Shown: piece after piece, positions 46,561 to 56,500 of the stretch
Layout: each line of letters opens with the position of its first letter
How positions within the stretch are numbered: the stretch's first letter is position 1
NCBI RefSeq assembly: GCF_023639785.1
Contig: NZ_CP098325.1
Coordinates: forward strand, 1,426,001 to 1,490,000
Source of the DNA: Leclercia adecarboxylata
GTDB lineage: Bacteria; Pseudomonadota; Gammaproteobacteria; Enterobacterales; Enterobacteriaceae
Length of the DNA stretch: 64,000 nt
Direction: 5' to 3'
The notes under the pieces: generated by a model
What the model saw: the letters and a program-made list of their open reading frames with translations, nothing else
What the model was told of the DNA's origin: nothing
Databases searched by the model: none
Made by a program: the position numbers and the translations under genes

Positions 46561-46562
46561 TC

Positions 46563-47051
46563 ATGGAAGACATCACGTTGGGATTTTTCACTAAAACAAG
46601 CCGGTCACATGCCCGTCTGAACGTTCCTGCCCTGGTGCAGGTGGCGGCGCTCGCCATTATCATGATCCGCTGCCTTGATGTATTTATGGTTTTCAATACC
46701 CTGGGCGTGCGCGGGCTGAGCGAGTTTATCCACCGCAGCGTGCAGACGTGGAACCTGACCCTCGTCTTTTTCGCCAGCCTGATGCTAGTGTTTGTTGAAA
46801 TTTACTGCGCCTTTTCGCTGGTGAAAGGGCGTAACTGGGCGCGGATTATCTACCTGCTGACCCAGATCACCGCCACCGGCTACCTGTGGGCCGCCTCGCT
46901 CGGTTACGGTTATCCTGAGCTGTTCAGCATTCCCGGCGAGTCCCGAGGCGAGATCTTCCGCACCCTGGTGATGCAAAAACTGCCCGACCTGCTGGTGCTC
47001 GGCCTGCTGTTTGTGCCTGCGGCCAGCCGACGGTTTTTCCAGCTGCAATAA
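46563..47051 (+). CDS. ybjO: Inner membrane protein YbjO (DUF2593)
   Basis: 162 residues, as in E. coli. It has four membrane helices (LVQVAALAIIMIRCLDVFMVF, LVFFASLMLVFVEIYCAF, IIYLLTQITATGYLWAAS, LPDLLVLGLLFVPAAS). Function unknown. It starts directly behind the potI hairpin; the ribosome binding site is poor, so the level is probably low. The order potI-ybjO-rlmC is conserved. Confidence 0.92.
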   Translation: MEDITLGFFTKTSRSHARLNVPALVQVAALAIIMIRCLDVFMVFNTLGVRGLSEFIHRSVQTWNLTLVFFASLMLVFVEIYCAFSLVKGRNWARIIYLLTQITATGYLWAASLGYGYPELFSIPGESRGEIFRTLVMQKLPDLLVLGLLFVPAASRRFFQLQ

Positions 47052-47091
47052 CGTGTATAATCGCTGCCCCCAGACGTATTAAGGTTTCGTT

Positions 47092-48219
47092 ATGCAGTGC
47101 GCACTCTATGACGCCGGTCGCTGCCGCTCCTGTCAGTGGATTGAACAGCCGGTCTCTTCTCAGCTTTCCGCCAAAATGGCCGACCTCCAGACGTTGCTGG
47201 CCGGAAAGCCGGTGGCGGAGTGGTGCGCACCGGTCAGCGGGCCGGAGCAGGCGTTTCGCAATAAAGCCAAAATGGTGGTCAGCGGCAGCGTCGAAAAACC
47301 GCTGTTCGGCATGCTGCACCGGGACGGCACTCCTGTCGATCTGACCGACTGCCCGCTCTATCCGGCCTCGTTTGCCCCGATTTTTGCCGCCCTGAAACCC
47401 TTTATCGCCCGCGCGGGCCTCACGCCGTACAACGTCGAACGCAAGCGCGGCGAGCTGAAATACCTTCTGCTCACCGAAAGCCAGCTTGATGGCGGCATGA
47501 TGCTGCGCTTTGTTTTGCGCTCAGACGCCAAACTGCCCCAGCTGCGCGCGGCGCTGCCGTGGCTGCAACAGCAGCTGCCCCAGCTGAAGGTGATTACCGC
47601 CAACATCCAGCCGGTACATATGGCGATTATGGAGGGCGAGGAGGAGATCTTCTTCACCCACGATCAGGCGCTGGCGGAGCGTTTTAACGACGTGCCGCTG
47701 TGGATCCGCCCGAAGAGCTTCTTCCAGACCAACCCGACCGTCGCCAGCCAGCTGTACGCCACCGCGCGCGACTGGGTGCGTCAGTTACCGGTTAATCATA
47801 TGTGGGATCTGTTCTGCGGCGTCGGCGGTTTTGGCCTGCACTGCGCCACTCCGCAGATGCGGCTTACCGGCATCGAAATCTCCGCTGAGGCGATCGCCTG
47901 CGCCACCCAGTCCGCCGCCGGGCTGGGGTTAACGAATTTGCACTTCCAGGCGCTCGATTCCACGCAGTTCGCCACTGGCCAGGGCAGCGTACCGGAGCTG
48001 GTGCTGGTGAATCCGCCGCGTCGCGGGATCGGTAAGGCGCTGTGCGACTACCTGAGCCAGATGGCGCCGCAGTTTATTATCTACTCCAGCTGCAACGCCC
48101 AGACGATGGCGAAAGACATTGGCGATCTGCCTGGCTACCGGGTTGAACGGGTGCAACTGTTCGATATGTTCCCGCATACAGCCCACTACGAAGTGCTGAC
48201 GCTGCTGGTTAAGTCCTGA
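47092..48219 (+). CDS. rlmC: 23S rRNA (uracil-747-C5)-methyltransferase RlmC
   Basis: 375 residues, as in E. coli. The four [4Fe-4S] cysteines are C3, C11, C14 and C87 ([14 protein letters not shown] and LTDCP). The SAM-binding domain has [14 protein letters not shown] and [11 protein letters not shown]; the catalytic Cys is in [10 protein letters not shown]. It methylates U747 of 23S rRNA. A TATAAT box at 47055-47060 is a good -10. A G/C hairpin follows the gene. Confidence 0.96.
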   Translation: MQCALYDAGRCRSCQWIEQPVSSQLSAKMADLQTLLAGKPVAEWCAPVSGPEQAFRNKAKMVVSGSVEKPLFGMLHRDGTPVDLTDCPLYPASFAPIFAALKPFIARAGLTPYNVERKRGELKYLLLTESQLDGGMMLRFVLRSDAKLPQLRAALPWLQQQLPQLKVITANIQPVHMAIMEGEEEIFFTHDQALAERFNDVPLWIRPKSFFQTNPTVASQLYATARDWVRQLPVNHMWDLFCGVGGFGLHCATPQMRLTGIEISAEAIACATQSAAGLGLTNLHFQALDSTQFATGQGSVPELVLVNPPRRGIGKALCDYLSQMAPQFIIYSSCNAQTMAKDIGDLPGYRVERVQLFDMFPHTAHYEVLTLLVKS

Positions 48220-48239
48220 GCACGGGCCGGCGGTTTATT

Positions 48240-48262
48240 CCCTCTCCCCTATGGGGAGAGGG
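48240..48262 (+). terminator. Hairpin after rlmC (dispersed CCCTCTCCCC palindrome)
   Basis: CCCTCTCCCC-TAT-GGGGAGAGGG, then TTAGGGTGAGGGGC. This palindrome type is dispersed in many Enterobacteriaceae genomes. It may act as terminator or repeat; there is no T-tract. Confidence 0.6.
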
Positions 48263-48366
48263 TTAGGGTGAGGGGCCCCACCCGCACAATCTTAAACAAA
48301 ATGTGAACGTTTCCCGCCCCGGAAATCAGGTAAGCTTTAACTGTTAAGATTTTATAAGGCTGACCG

Positions 48367-49059
48367 ATGAAGCAGATCCTGCTGGTAGAAGATGACGGCG
48401 ATATCGCCGCGTTGCTGCGTCTCAATTTAGAAGACGAAGGTTACGTGATTACCCACGAGGCGGACGGGGGCAGGGCGCAGCACCTGCTCGGACAATCCCA
48501 CTGGGATGCGGTGATCCTCGATCTGATGCTGCCCAACGTTGACGGACTGACCCTCTGCCGGGCGATCCGCGCCCGGGACCACTACCTGCCGGTGATTATC
48601 ATCAGCGCCCGCAGCAGCGAAACCGAGCGTATTCTGGGTCTCGAAACCGGGGCCGATGACTATCTGGCTAAACCCTTCTCGGTGCAGGAGCTGGTGGCGC
48701 GCATCCGGGCGCTGTTCCGCCGTCAGCAGGCCATGGGGCAGCAAACTTCCGGACTTATCAACGCGCACGGCCTGACCATCGACCCGCTGGCCCGCAGCGT
48801 GCAGCAGCACGGCCAGGTGGTTGACCTGACGCCGCGCGAGTTCGATCTGCTCTACTTTTTTGCCCGCCATCCCGGGGAGGTCTTCTCCCGTCTGGCCCTG
48901 CTCGAACAGGTGTGGGGTTATCAGCACGAAGGCTACGAGCATACCGTTAACACCCACATCAATCGCCTGCGGGTAAAAATTGAAAAAGACGCCGCCGAGC
49001 CGGAGATCATCCGCACCGTCTGGGGCAAAGGCTATCTCTTTGCGGAACGCCCGCTATGA
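48367..49059 (+). CDS. OmpR-family response regulator
   Basis: 230 residues. Receiver domain with acidic pocket VEDDGD, phosphoacceptor Asp52 in VILDLMLPNVDG and Lys102 in DDYLAKPF; then a winged-helix DNA-binding domain with LTPREFDLLYFFARHPG and HTVNTHINRLRVKIE. It is a typical PhoB/OmpR-like regulator, but I cannot match it to a named E. coli system. It overlaps the histidine kinase gene by four bases (ATGA). The pair interrupts the rlmC-artJ order of E. coli, and no target gene is evident next to it. Confidence 0.9.
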   Translation: MKQILLVEDDGDIAALLRLNLEDEGYVITHEADGGRAQHLLGQSHWDAVILDLMLPNVDGLTLCRAIRARDHYLPVIIISARSSETERILGLETGADDYLAKPFSVQELVARIRALFRRQQAMGQQTSGLINAHGLTIDPLARSVQQHGQVVDLTPREFDLLYFFARHPGEVFSRLALLEQVWGYQHEGYEHTVNTHINRLRVKIEKDAAEPEIIRTVWGKGYLFAERPL

Positions 49060-50510
49060 TCCGCCGTCTCACCCTGCTGTTTATCCTGTTACTGATGGGC
49101 TGTGCGGCGGTGGCCTGCGCCGTGCAGCTCTGGACCAGCATGCAGTACGGCAACGCCATGGTGCAGCGCCTCTCCGGCGGGCTGGCGCAGCACATCGCCC
49201 AGCGGGAAACCCTGCTGGACGCCAACGGCCAGGTCGATCGCACCCGGCTTAAGCCGCTGTTTGACCGCCTGATGACGTATAACCCCAGCGTTGAGCTGTA
49301 CGTCCTCTCCCCGGACGGACAGATCCTCGCCGATGCCGCGCCGCCGGGGCATATCAAACGCCAGCACCTCTCCGTCGCCCCGGTACAACAGTTTCTGAGC
49401 GGCGGGATGATGCCGGTCTACGGGGACGATCCGCGTAGCCTGACCGGAGAGAAGGTCTTCAGCGCCGTGCCGCTGCATCAGGACGGCGTCCTGCGCGGCT
49501 ATCTGTACATCGTTTTGCAGGGGGAAGAGCTGAACGCCCTGGCGGAGCAGGCGTGGCAGAAAACGCTCTGGAGCACGGTGCTCTGGTCGCTGCTGCTGGT
49601 GGCGATCTTTGGCGCGCTGGCGGGCGGCCTGGTCTGGTACTGGGTCACCCGGCCTGTGAAGCAGCTAACCGACGAGGTGAGTGGCCTGGATCGCGAAAGC
49701 ATGCACGTCATCAAGCAGCTCGCCACCCAGCCTCTGCAGGCCGCCCCGTCTGATGAGGTGGCTCTGCTGCGCAATACCTTTATCGAGCTGGCGCAGCAGA
49801 TTGCCAGCCAGTGGGATCAGCTGGCCGACAGCGACCGGCAGCGCCGGGAGTTTATCGCCAACATCTCCCACGATCTGCGCACGCCCCTGACCGCGCTGCT
49901 GGGGTATCTGGAAACGCTGTCGCTGAAATCCGGCACGCTTTCGGCGCAGGAGACGCAGCACTATCTCTCTATTGCCCTGCGTCAGGGGCATAAGGTTCGC
50001 CATCTGTCGCAGCAGCTGTTTGAGCTGGCGCGCCTGGAGCACGGCAGCATTAAGCCCCAGCGCGAGCGCTTTGCCATCGGGGAGCTCATCTCCGACGTGG
50101 CGCAAAAGTTTGATCTGGCGGTGGAGACGCGCCAGCTTCGGCTGCATATCGACGTGCCGCGCCAGCTGCCGATGATCAACGCCGATCTGTCGATGATCGA
50201 GCGGGTGGTCACCAATCTGCTGGATAACGCGATTCGCCATACGCCGCCGGGGGGCGAGATTGGGCTTAAGGTGTGGCTGGAGGGGGAACAGCTCCAGTTT
50301 GAGGTCAACGACAGCGGACCGGGGGTGGATGAACATCTGCGCGATGGGCTCTTTATGCGGCCGTCAGCGCTCAGCCAGCAGGCGTCGCGGGATAATCGCG
50401 GCGGGCTGGGTTTGTTGATTGTCAAAAGAATGCTGGAGCTGCACGGCGGGGGGATCAGGCTGATGGAGGCGGCGAAAGGGGCGCGTTTTCGTTTCTATGT
50501 GCCGTTATAA
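49056..50510 (+). CDS. Sensor histidine kinase
   Basis: 484 residues. Membrane helix 1 near 6-24, a periplasmic sensor of about 140 residues (QHIAQRETLLDANGQVDRTR through GYLYIVLQGEEL), membrane helix 2 near 172-198, HAMP, HisKA with His272 in NISHDLRTPLTA, and HATPase_c with NLLDNAIRHTPPGG (N box) and GGLGLLIVKRML (G box). The periplasmic part resembles a small single sensor domain; the signal is unknown. It is cognate to the response regulator just upstream. A BIME follows its stop codon. Confidence 0.9.
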   Translation: MIRRLTLLFILLLMGCAAVACAVQLWTSMQYGNAMVQRLSGGLAQHIAQRETLLDANGQVDRTRLKPLFDRLMTYNPSVELYVLSPDGQILADAAPPGHIKRQHLSVAPVQQFLSGGMMPVYGDDPRSLTGEKVFSAVPLHQDGVLRGYLYIVLQGEELNALAEQAWQKTLWSTVLWSLLLVAIFGALAGGLVWYWVTRPVKQLTDEVSGLDRESMHVIKQLATQPLQAAPSDEVALLRNTFIELAQQIASQWDQLADSDRQRREFIANISHDLRTPLTALLGYLETLSLKSGTLSAQETQHYLSIALRQGHKVRHLSQQLFELARLEHGSIKPQRERFAIGELISDVAQKFDLAVETRQLRLHIDVPRQLPMINADLSMIERVVTNLLDNAIRHTPPGGEIGLKVWLEGEQLQFEVNDSGPGVDEHLRDGLFMRPSALSQQASRDNRGGLGLLIVKRMLELHGGGIRLMEAAKGARFRFYVPL

Positions 50511-50514
50511 AAAC

Positions 50515-50645
50515 GCCGGGTGGCGCTAACGCTTACCCGGCCTACAAAACCACAAACCGCACCATCGTAGGCCCGGTAAGGCGAAGCCGCCACCGGGCAT
50601 CAGACCGCACCATTCGCAGGCCGGGTAAGCGCAGCGCCACCCGGC
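50515..50645. repeat. BIME with three REP palindromes
   Basis: Three palindromes: GCCGGGTGGCGCTAACGC...ACCCGGCC, GTAGGCCCGGTAAGGCGAAG...CACCGGGC, and AGGCCGGGTAAGCGCAG...CACCCGGC. It lies between the kinase gene and the convergent artJ. Confidence 0.88.
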
Positions 50646-50654
50646 AAAACATGC

Positions 50655-51386
50655 TTACTGCGGGAACCACTGGTCACTGATTTTCTGATACGTGCCGTCG
50701 GCTTTAATCGCTTTCAGGGCGCCGTTCAGTTTCTCCACCAGGGCTTTGTTATCCGGACGAACCGCGATGCCCAGACCGGTGCCGAAGTACTGAGGATCGG
50801 TCACTTTATCGGTGGCGGTACCCAGCTGCGGGTTGGTTTTTAGCCACTCGTTTACCACGGCGGTGTCGCCAAACACGCCATCAATACGGCCATTTTTCAG
50901 GTCGATAATCGCGTTCTGGTAGCTGTCGTAGGCTACGGTTTTCACTTCCGGGTGCTTATCCTGCAGGTATTTCTGGTGCGTGGTGCCGTTTTCCATGCCG
51001 ATGCGCTTGCCTTTCAGCTGCTCAAAGGAGGTGTACTGGCCTTTTTTGGCGATCACCACCGCTGAGTTGGCGTAGTACGGCTCGGTAAAGGCAACCTGCT
51101 TGCTACGCTCCGGGGTGATGTCCATGCCGGAGATCACCGCGTCATATTTTTTGAATTTCAGGGACGGGATCAGGCTGTCAAAGGCGTGGTTAGTAAAGGT
51201 GCACTCGGCCTGCATCTGGGTACAGAGCGCTTTGGCCAGGTCGATATCAAACCCGACGATCTGGTTGCTGGCATCCAGCGATTCGAACGGTGGATAGGTC
51301 GCAGAAACACCGAAGTTGATTTTATCGGCGGCAGAGGCGCCCGCGGCGAAGGTTGCGAGTAAAGCGGCCAGAACTAACTTTTTCAT
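50655..51386 (-). CDS. artJ: Arginine-binding periplasmic protein ArtJ
   Basis: 243 residues from the ATG at 51386, the E. coli length; the earlier in-frame ATG has no ribosome binding site. Signal peptide MKKLVLAALLATFAAGASA. The SBP_bac_3 fold shows SATYPPFESLDASNQIVGFDIDL, and ISGMDITPERSKQVAFTEPYY. ArtJ binds L-arginine and feeds the ArtPQM importer. It is transcribed on its own, behind two ARG boxes. It is about the same length as, and very similar to, ArtI in this window. Confidence 0.96.
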   Translation of the reverse strand: MKKLVLAALLATFAAGASAADKINFGVSATYPPFESLDASNQIVGFDIDLAKALCTQMQAECTFTNHAFDSLIPSLKFKKYDAVISGMDITPERSKQVAFTEPYYANSAVVIAKKGQYTSFEQLKGKRIGMENGTTHQKYLQDKHPEVKTVAYDSYQNAIIDLKNGRIDGVFGDTAVVNEWLKTNPQLGTATDKVTDPQYFGTGLGIAVRPDNKALVEKLNGALKAIKADGTYQKISDQWFPQ

Positions 51387-51455
51387 GATGAAGCTCCCGT
51401 CTGTCAATCTTGTCATTATATGCCGTGTCTGCGGCTGAACGTCACAATGCCACTT

Positions 51456-51494
51456 AATGAATTTATATGCAATAAAAATGATTAATTATTTTTT
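51456..51494. promoter_or_regulatory. Tandem ARG boxes (ArgR operator) upstream of artJ
   Basis: Box 1 AATGAATTTATATGCAAT (51456-51473) departs from the TGAAT-N4-ATTCA palindrome by one base. Box 2 is AATGATTAATTATTTT at 51477-51492, three bases away, as expected for a paired ArgR hexamer site. artJ is ArgR-repressed in E. coli. Confidence 0.75.
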
Positions 51495-51501
51495 AATTTA
51501 T

Positions 51502-51541
51502 AAAAAAAGACGGGCAGTGGTTAGACTTGCCCATCTTTTTT
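51502..51541 (-). terminator. Terminator of artPIQM (possibly bidirectional)
   Basis: On the minus strand AAAGATGGGCA-loop-TGCCCGTCTTTTTTT: stem arms 51541-51528 and 51516-51502, 20 bases after the artM stop codon. Confidence 0.85.
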
Positions 51542-51560
51542 AAATCAAACTTATGCAGTT

Positions 51561-52229
51561 TTAATTACGGCGTTCGAAGGCCAGCGCTCTGCGTTCCACT
51601 AAACGCATCAGCAGGGTCAGCAGGCCATTGACGATAAGGTAGATGATGCCGGCAGCGCCAAACACCATCACATCGTAAGTGCGTCCATACAGCAGCTGCC
51701 CGTGGCCCATCACTTCCATCAGGGTGATGGTATACGCCAGCGACGTACTCTTGAACACCAGCACCACTTCGTTGGAGTACGACGAGAGCGCGCGTTTGAA
51801 CGCGTACGGCAGCAGGATCGCCAGCGTGTCTTTCTTGCTCATCCCCAGCGCGCCGCAGGACTGCCACTGCCCGTCCGGAATGGCGCGGATGGCGCCGTAG
51901 AACAACTGCGTGGTATAGGCGGCACTGTTCAGTGACAGGGCGAGCAGGGCGCACAGCCACGGCTCAGAGAGCAGATGCCACAGCACCGGGTATTCCTGCA
52001 GGGTCGGGAACTGGCCCGGGCCGTAGTAAATCAGGAAGATCTGCACCAGCAGCGGCGTGCCGGTAAACAGGGTGATATAGCCGCGCACGATCCACACCAG
52101 CACCGGCGTTTTCAGCGTCAGGATGATGGTGAAAATCAGCGCCAGGATCAGCGCCACGATAATCGAGGCCACCGTCAGCGTCAGGCTGGTGTGCAGCCCT
52201 TTCATCAGTTCGGGTAAATACTCAAGCAT
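51561..52229 (-). CDS. artM: Arginine importer permease ArtM
   Basis: 222 residues, as in E. coli. HisM-type permease with five membrane helices (TLTVASIIVALILALIFTI first) and an EAA-like loop AIPDGQWQSCGALGMSKKDTLAILLP. It forms the channel with ArtQ. Its ATG overlaps the artQ stop by one base. It is the last gene of artPIQM. Confidence 0.96.
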   Translation of the reverse strand: MLEYLPELMKGLHTSLTLTVASIIVALILALIFTIILTLKTPVLVWIVRGYITLFTGTPLLVQIFLIYYGPGQFPTLQEYPVLWHLLSEPWLCALLALSLNSAAYTTQLFYGAIRAIPDGQWQSCGALGMSKKDTLAILLPYAFKRALSSYSNEVVLVFKSTSLAYTITLMEVMGHGQLLYGRTYDVMVFGAAGIIYLIVNGLLTLLMRLVERRALAFERRN

Positions 52230-52945
52230 CAGCCTGGTCTCCGTTCAAAACGCGTCGCACGCAGGTCAATACGCTTGAGGATGTACTGACTGAGCAACGT
52301 GATCACCAGGTAGATGGCCGCCGCCACGATGTACCAGGTAAAGGGCTCCTGGGTACGGGTGGCAATGCTTTTGGTCTGCAGCATCAGGTCGTTAACGCTG
52401 ATTAAGCTCACCAGCGCGGTATCTTTCAGCAACACCAGCCACTGGTTGCCGAGCCCCGGCAGGGCATGGCGCCACATCTGCGGCATCACCAGACGGAAGA
52501 AAATGGCGGTTTTCGACAGACCCAGCGCCTGACCGGACTCCCACTGCCCAACCGGCACCGCCTTCAGCGCACCGCGCAGGGTTTGCGAGGCGTAGGCGGA
52601 ATAGAGCAGGGAGAGGGCAATCACGCCGCACAGGAACGGGCTGACGTCGAAGTTTTCAATCTGCATCTGAATCGGGATCTGCACCACGCCCAGGTTGAGC
52701 GTAAAGCCGTCCGACAGCATCAGCAGCAGCTGCGAAGAACCAAAGTAGATAAACAGCACCACCAGGATTTCCGGCAGGCCGCGCAGCAGGGTCACCAGTG
52801 CCGAGCCGATCCAGGCGACAGGTCGCCACTTAGCCGACTCCCACACGGCAAAGATCATCGCCAGCACCAGGCCGATGATCAGCGCACAAACGGCAAGGCC
52901 GACGGTCATCCCGGCGGCGCTTGCTAATGGAAAAATTTCGTTCAT
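52229..52945 (-). CDS. artQ: Arginine importer permease ArtQ
   Basis: 238 residues, the E. coli length. HisQ-type permease; membrane helix [20 protein letters not shown] near the N-terminus and EAA-like loop [27 protein letters not shown]. It lies six bases after artI. Confidence 0.96.
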   Translation of the reverse strand: MNEIFPLASAAGMTVGLAVCALIIGLVLAMIFAVWESAKWRPVAWIGSALVTLLRGLPEILVVLFIYFGSSQLLLMLSDGFTLNLGVVQIPIQMQIENFDVSPFLCGVIALSLLYSAYASQTLRGALKAVPVGQWESGQALGLSKTAIFFRLVMPQMWRHALPGLGNQWLVLLKDTALVSLISVNDLMLQTKSIATRTQEPFTWYIVAAAIYLVITLLSQYILKRIDLRATRFERRPG

Positions 52946-52951
52946 CAGATC

Positions 52952-53683
52952 TTACTTCTGGAACCATTTGTTGTAGATGGAATCGTAGGTTCCATCTTTC
53001 TTCACTTTTTCCAGCGCAGTGTTGAATTTCTGCTGCAGCTCGGTGTTGCCCTGACGGACAGCAATGCCCAGGCCGGTGCCGAAGTAGTCTTTATCCGTTA
53101 CTTTATCGCCCACCGCGGCCAGCTTATCGTTCGCTTTCAGCCATTCGGTTACTACCGCGTTGTCACCAAAGACGGCATCGATACGGCCGTTCTGCAGATC
53201 CAGACGGGCGTTCTGATAGCTGTCGTAAGGCACGGTAGTGATTTCCGGGTGCTTATCCATAATGAATTTCTGGTGCGTGGTGCCGTTCTGCACGCCCACT
53301 TTTTTTCCTTTCAGCGCGTCGATAGAGGCGTATTTACCTTTCTGGCCGATGAACAGGGCGGAGTTTTCATAGTACGGGGTGCTGAACAGAACCTGCTTTT
53401 CACGTTCCGGGGTGATGTCCATACCGGCCATAACCGCGTCGATACGGCGGAATTTCAGGCTTGGGATCAGGCTGTCGAAAGACTGGTTAGCGAAGGTACA
53501 GGTGGCGTCGATCTCTTTACACAGGGCGTTAGCCAGATCCACGTCGAAGCCGACAATCTTGTTATTCGCATCCATCGACTCAAACGGAGGGTATGAGGCT
53601 TCGGTGGCAAAACGAATGGTCTGAGCTGCGGTGGCAGAGAGGCTAACGCTTGCAAGCAGCGCGGCAATCACTATTTTTTTCAT
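52952..53683 (-). CDS. artI: Arginine-binding periplasmic protein ArtI
   Basis: 243 residues from the ATG at 53683; upstream in-frame ATGs fall inside artP or the spacer. Signal peptide MKKIVIAALLASVSLSATA. SBP_bac_3 family; ATEASYPPFESMDANNKIVGFDVDLA and MAGMDITPEREKQVLFSTPYY. In E. coli ArtI binds basic amino acids weakly or has an unclear ligand, while ArtJ is the arginine binder. The two proteins share most motifs, which points to an old duplication. Confidence 0.95.
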   Translation of the reverse strand: MKKIVIAALLASVSLSATAAQTIRFATEASYPPFESMDANNKIVGFDVDLANALCKEIDATCTFANQSFDSLIPSLKFRRIDAVMAGMDITPEREKQVLFSTPYYENSALFIGQKGKYASIDALKGKKVGVQNGTTHQKFIMDKHPEITTVPYDSYQNARLDLQNGRIDAVFGDNAVVTEWLKANDKLAAVGDKVTDKDYFGTGLGIAVRQGNTELQQKFNTALEKVKKDGTYDSIYNKWFQK

Positions 53684-53702
53684 TGTCGTTCTCTCGATTC
53701 GA

Positions 53703-54431
53703 TTAGTGAGACAGATAATTTCTGAATGCGTCGGTCTGCGGCTCGGCAAAGCAGCGCGCATCCCCTTGCTCCACGATATGACCGTTTTCCATATAGACCA
53801 CACGGCTGGCGGTTTTACGCGCCACTTCCACTTCGTGGGTCACGATCACCTGGGTAATGTTGGTCTCCGCCAGTTCGCGAATGATGCTGACGATCTGGGC
53901 CGTGATTTCCGGGTCCAGCGCGGCAGTCGGTTCGTCAAACAGCAACACGGCGGGCTCCATCATCAGGGCGCGGGCGATGGCCACACGCTGCTGTTGACCG
54001 CCGGAAAGGTGCAGCGGATAACGGTCGCTGTACGGCTTCAGGCGCAGGCGTTCAAGCAGTTTCTCAGCTCGCGCCAGCGCCTGCTCTTTGGAGAGGCCCA
54101 GCACGCGGCACGGCGCCTCGATCAGATTCTGCTGCACGGTGAGGTGCGGCCAGAGATTATATTGCTGGAACACCATGCCGACGTTCTGACGCAGATCGCG
54201 GATCGCTTTCTCAGAAGGCGCTTTGGCAAAATTGAAGTGATTACCCGCGATATCCAGCGTGCCGGAGCGGGGCATTTCAAGCAGATTGAGGACGCGAAGC
54301 AGCGAGCTTTTACCCGCACCGCTTGGGCCTAACAGGACCAGCGTCTCGCCCTCAGGGCAATTCAGTGTGATGTCGAACAGCGCCTGGTGTGCGCCGTAAA
54401 AGCAGTTAATGCCGTTTAGTTGAATACTCAT
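53703..54431 (-). CDS. artP: Arginine importer ATP-binding subunit ArtP
   Basis: 242 residues, as in E. coli. Polar amino acid ABC ATPase: Walker [10 protein letters not shown]-loop [11 protein letters not shown], signature LSGGQQQR, Walker [13 protein letters not shown]. It is the first gene of artPIQM. Confidence 0.97.
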   Translation of the reverse strand: MSIQLNGINCFYGAHQALFDITLNCPEGETLVLLGPSGAGKSSLLRVLNLLEMPRSGTLDIAGNHFNFAKAPSEKAIRDLRQNVGMVFQQYNLWPHLTVQQNLIEAPCRVLGLSKEQALARAEKLLERLRLKPYSDRYPLHLSGGQQQRVAIARALMMEPAVLLFDEPTAALDPEITAQIVSIIRELAETNITQVIVTHEVEVARKTASRVVYMENGHIVEQGDARCFAEPQTDAFRNYLSH

Positions 54432-54494
54432 CGGGGCAGTCTTTACTCATCCAGGCAATCTATAGCAATTGAGGCCGCAAATAGTACCGTTGAC

Positions 54495-54510
54495 AGAATA
54501 GTTATGCAAT
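54495..54510. promoter_or_regulatory. Candidate ARG box upstream of artP
   Basis: AGAATAGTTATGCAAT resembles an ARG box (GAAT-N4-ATGCA), 64 bases before the artP start. Only one box is clear. The remaining 54432-54667 contains no gene that I can support. Confidence 0.4.
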
Positions 54511-54667
54511 ATAACTGCGTTAAAAGTTAAATATAAACCGTATCTATACCTAAACATAGCACAAAATAGCGGAAGGTAATGTCGACGAGAATAAATGTCG
54601 GCATTCCTCACGAAATGCCAGACATTTTACGGGGTTTTCCCTGCTTAACGGCCTGAAGCGCGCCTGT

Positions 54668-55186
54668 TTAGCGGTTTTCAATCGACTGGCGCAGCGTGCC
54701 GGCCGGGGCGTGGACGCTGCCGCCAAGGTAGCGTACGTCGTCGATGGCCCAGCACTGGCCTTCACGGATCATCAGCACCTCATCCTGCCAGGTCTGGCTG
54801 CCCTGGGTCAGCTTGACGCGCAGCGGAATATTTCGCGCATCGGTATTCGGGATGGTGGAGGCGCTGGAGACTTCGGCCTTTTCAGGGGCGGTGGTGCGGC
54901 TGGAGAACGGATCGTCTTTCAGCAGGTTACTGTGCTGGGGATCGCGGCTGGCATCGCTCAGCAGCTGGGCCAGATTGTCGCTCAGATAAGGGCGCAGGGC
55001 GGTGAAGTCGTTGCTGCGGTGCGTAATGCGGTAGTCATAAAATTGTTGAGCCACGGCATCCGGCCCGCCGGTAACGCAGCTGCCGCTGCGGGTACCGATG
55101 TCCTTAAAGGCCGGGGTGACTGGCGTCGTGCAGGCGCTGAGCAGCAGCGCGCAAGGCACTAAAAGCGTCAAAGCAGAATAGCGCAT
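54668..55186 (-). CDS. ybjP: Lipoprotein YbjP
   Basis: 172 residues from the ATG at 55186 (E. coli YbjP has 171). Signal peptide II with lipobox LSAC (Cys19), then Thr and Thr, consistent with outer-membrane sorting. The mature domain is DUF3828-like: DAVAQQFYDYRITHRSNDF and QTWQDEVLMIREGQCWAIDDVRY. Function unknown. It is divergent from ybjQ. Confidence 0.92.
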   Translation of the reverse strand: MRYSALTLLVPCALLLSACTTPVTPAFKDIGTRSGSCVTGGPDAVAQQFYDYRITHRSNDFTALRPYLSDNLAQLLSDASRDPQHSNLLKDDPFSSRTTAPEKAEVSSASTIPNTDARNIPLRVKLTQGSQTWQDEVLMIREGQCWAIDDVRYLGGSVHAPAGTLRQSIENR

Positions 55187-55295
55187 GATGATTTCCTTAT
55201 TAGGCTGCAATAATTAACTAACCTTTAAATGATAGCGTAACGAGCAGATAATGGTTTTGTTCTTAAACGGTTAGGTATGTTACACGGAGACGAAG

Positions 55296-55619
55296 ATGCA
55301 ATTTTCAACGACCCCCACTCTGGAAGGACAACCCATCAGCGAATACTGCGGCGTGGTGACCGGTGAAGCGATTCTCGGTGCCAATGTTTTCCGCGACTTT
55401 TTTGCCGGTATCCGCGATATCGTCGGCGGCCGCTCCGGCGCCTATGAAAAAGAGCTGCGTAAAGCCCGTGAAATCGCCTTTAAGGAGATGGGTGAGCAGG
55501 CGAAAGCCATGGGCGCAGACGCCGTGGTGGGCATCGATATTGACTACGAAACCGTCGGCAAAGACGCCAGCATGCTGATGGTCAGCGTCAGCGGTACGGC
55601 GGTGAAAACGCGCCGATGA
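55296..55619 (+). CDS. ybjQ: YbjQ, UPF0145 family
   Basis: 107 residues, the E. coli length. It forms a small pentameric cytoplasmic protein; the family is characterised by [21 protein letters not shown] and [17 protein letters not shown]. Function unknown; sometimes called a heavy-metal-binding domain. It overlaps amiD by four bases (ATGA), so both are in one operon. Confidence 0.95.
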   Translation: MQFSTTPTLEGQPISEYCGVVTGEAILGANVFRDFFAGIRDIVGGRSGAYEKELRKAREIAFKEMGEQAKAMGADAVVGIDIDYETVGKDASMLMVSVSGTAVKTRR

Positions 55620-56446
55620 AGCCGTTATTTGCGCCCGTCTTGCTGGCGTTACTGCTGGCAGGCTGTGCGGCAGAAAAAGGGGTTGTCGAGAAAACGGCCT
55701 ATGAGCTGGATACCCGGCGGCAGGCCCAGGCGGCTTACCCGCGTATCAAGGTGCTGGTGATCCACTACACCGCCGACGATTTTGACAGTTCCCTGGCGAC
55801 CCTGACCGATAAAAACGTCAGCTCCCACTATTTGATCCCGGCGATCCCGCCCCGGCACAACGGCAAGCCGCGGATCTGGCAACTGGTGCCGGAGCGCGAT
55901 CTGGCCTGGCACGCCGGGGTGAGCTTCTGGCGGGGCGCCACGCGTATTAATGACACTTCTATTGGCATTGAGCTGGAGAACCGCGGCTGGCAAAAAACAG
56001 ACGGCCAGAAACGCTTTGTGCCGTTCGAACCGGCGCAAATCGCCGCCCTGATCCCGCTGGCGAAGGACATTATCCAGCGCTACGACATCAAACCGCAAAA
56101 CGTGGTGGCCCACGCGGACATCGCCCCGCAGCGCAAGGACGATCCCGGGCCTCTGTTCCCCTGGCAGGCGCTGGCGCAGCAGGGGATCGGTGCCTGGCCG
56201 GATCCCGCCCGGGTCGCGTTTTATCTTAACGGACACCCGCCGTATCAGCCGGTAGAGACGTCAGCCTTGCTCGATCTGCTGGCCCGCTACGGTTATCAGG
56301 TGCCTGAAGATATCTCTCCGGCACAGCAGAAAAGAGTCATCATGGCGTTTCAGATGCATTTTCGTCCGCAGCGGTGGAATGGTATTGCTGACAGAGAAAC
56401 GATGGCTATCGCCGAAGCGTTGTTAGAGAAGTACGGCGCGGGATGA
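55616..56446 (+). CDS. amiD: N-acetylmuramoyl-L-alanine amidase AmiD
   Basis: 276 residues, as in E. coli. Lipobox LLAGC (Cys17) anchors it in the outer membrane. The Amidase_2 domain has zinc ligands in [10 protein letters not shown] and [16 protein letters not shown], with HAGVSFWRG between. A C-terminal peptidoglycan-binding domain follows ([19 protein letters not shown]). It cleaves the muramoyl-L-alanine bond, including in 1,6-anhydro muropeptides. It is the last recognisable gene of the shared backbone; E. coli has ybjS next. Confidence 0.96.
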   Translation: MKPLFAPVLLALLLAGCAAEKGVVEKTAYELDTRRQAQAAYPRIKVLVIHYTADDFDSSLATLTDKNVSSHYLIPAIPPRHNGKPRIWQLVPERDLAWHAGVSFWRGATRINDTSIGIELENRGWQKTDGQKRFVPFEPAQIAALIPLAKDIIQRYDIKPQNVVAHADIAPQRKDDPGPLFPWQALAQQGIGAWPDPARVAFYLNGHPPYQPVETSALLDLLARYGYQVPEDISPAQQKRVIMAFQMHFRPQRWNGIADRETMAIAEALLEKYGAG

Positions 56447-56500
56447 TCCTGAAACGCAACCTTTATGTGCGCTCCCTTATAATCATTGAGATTAATCTTA

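Noticed and set aside
54550..54765. Minus-strand frame at the 3' end of ybjP
   Set aside because: Overlaps ybjP in another frame and lacks a start signal.
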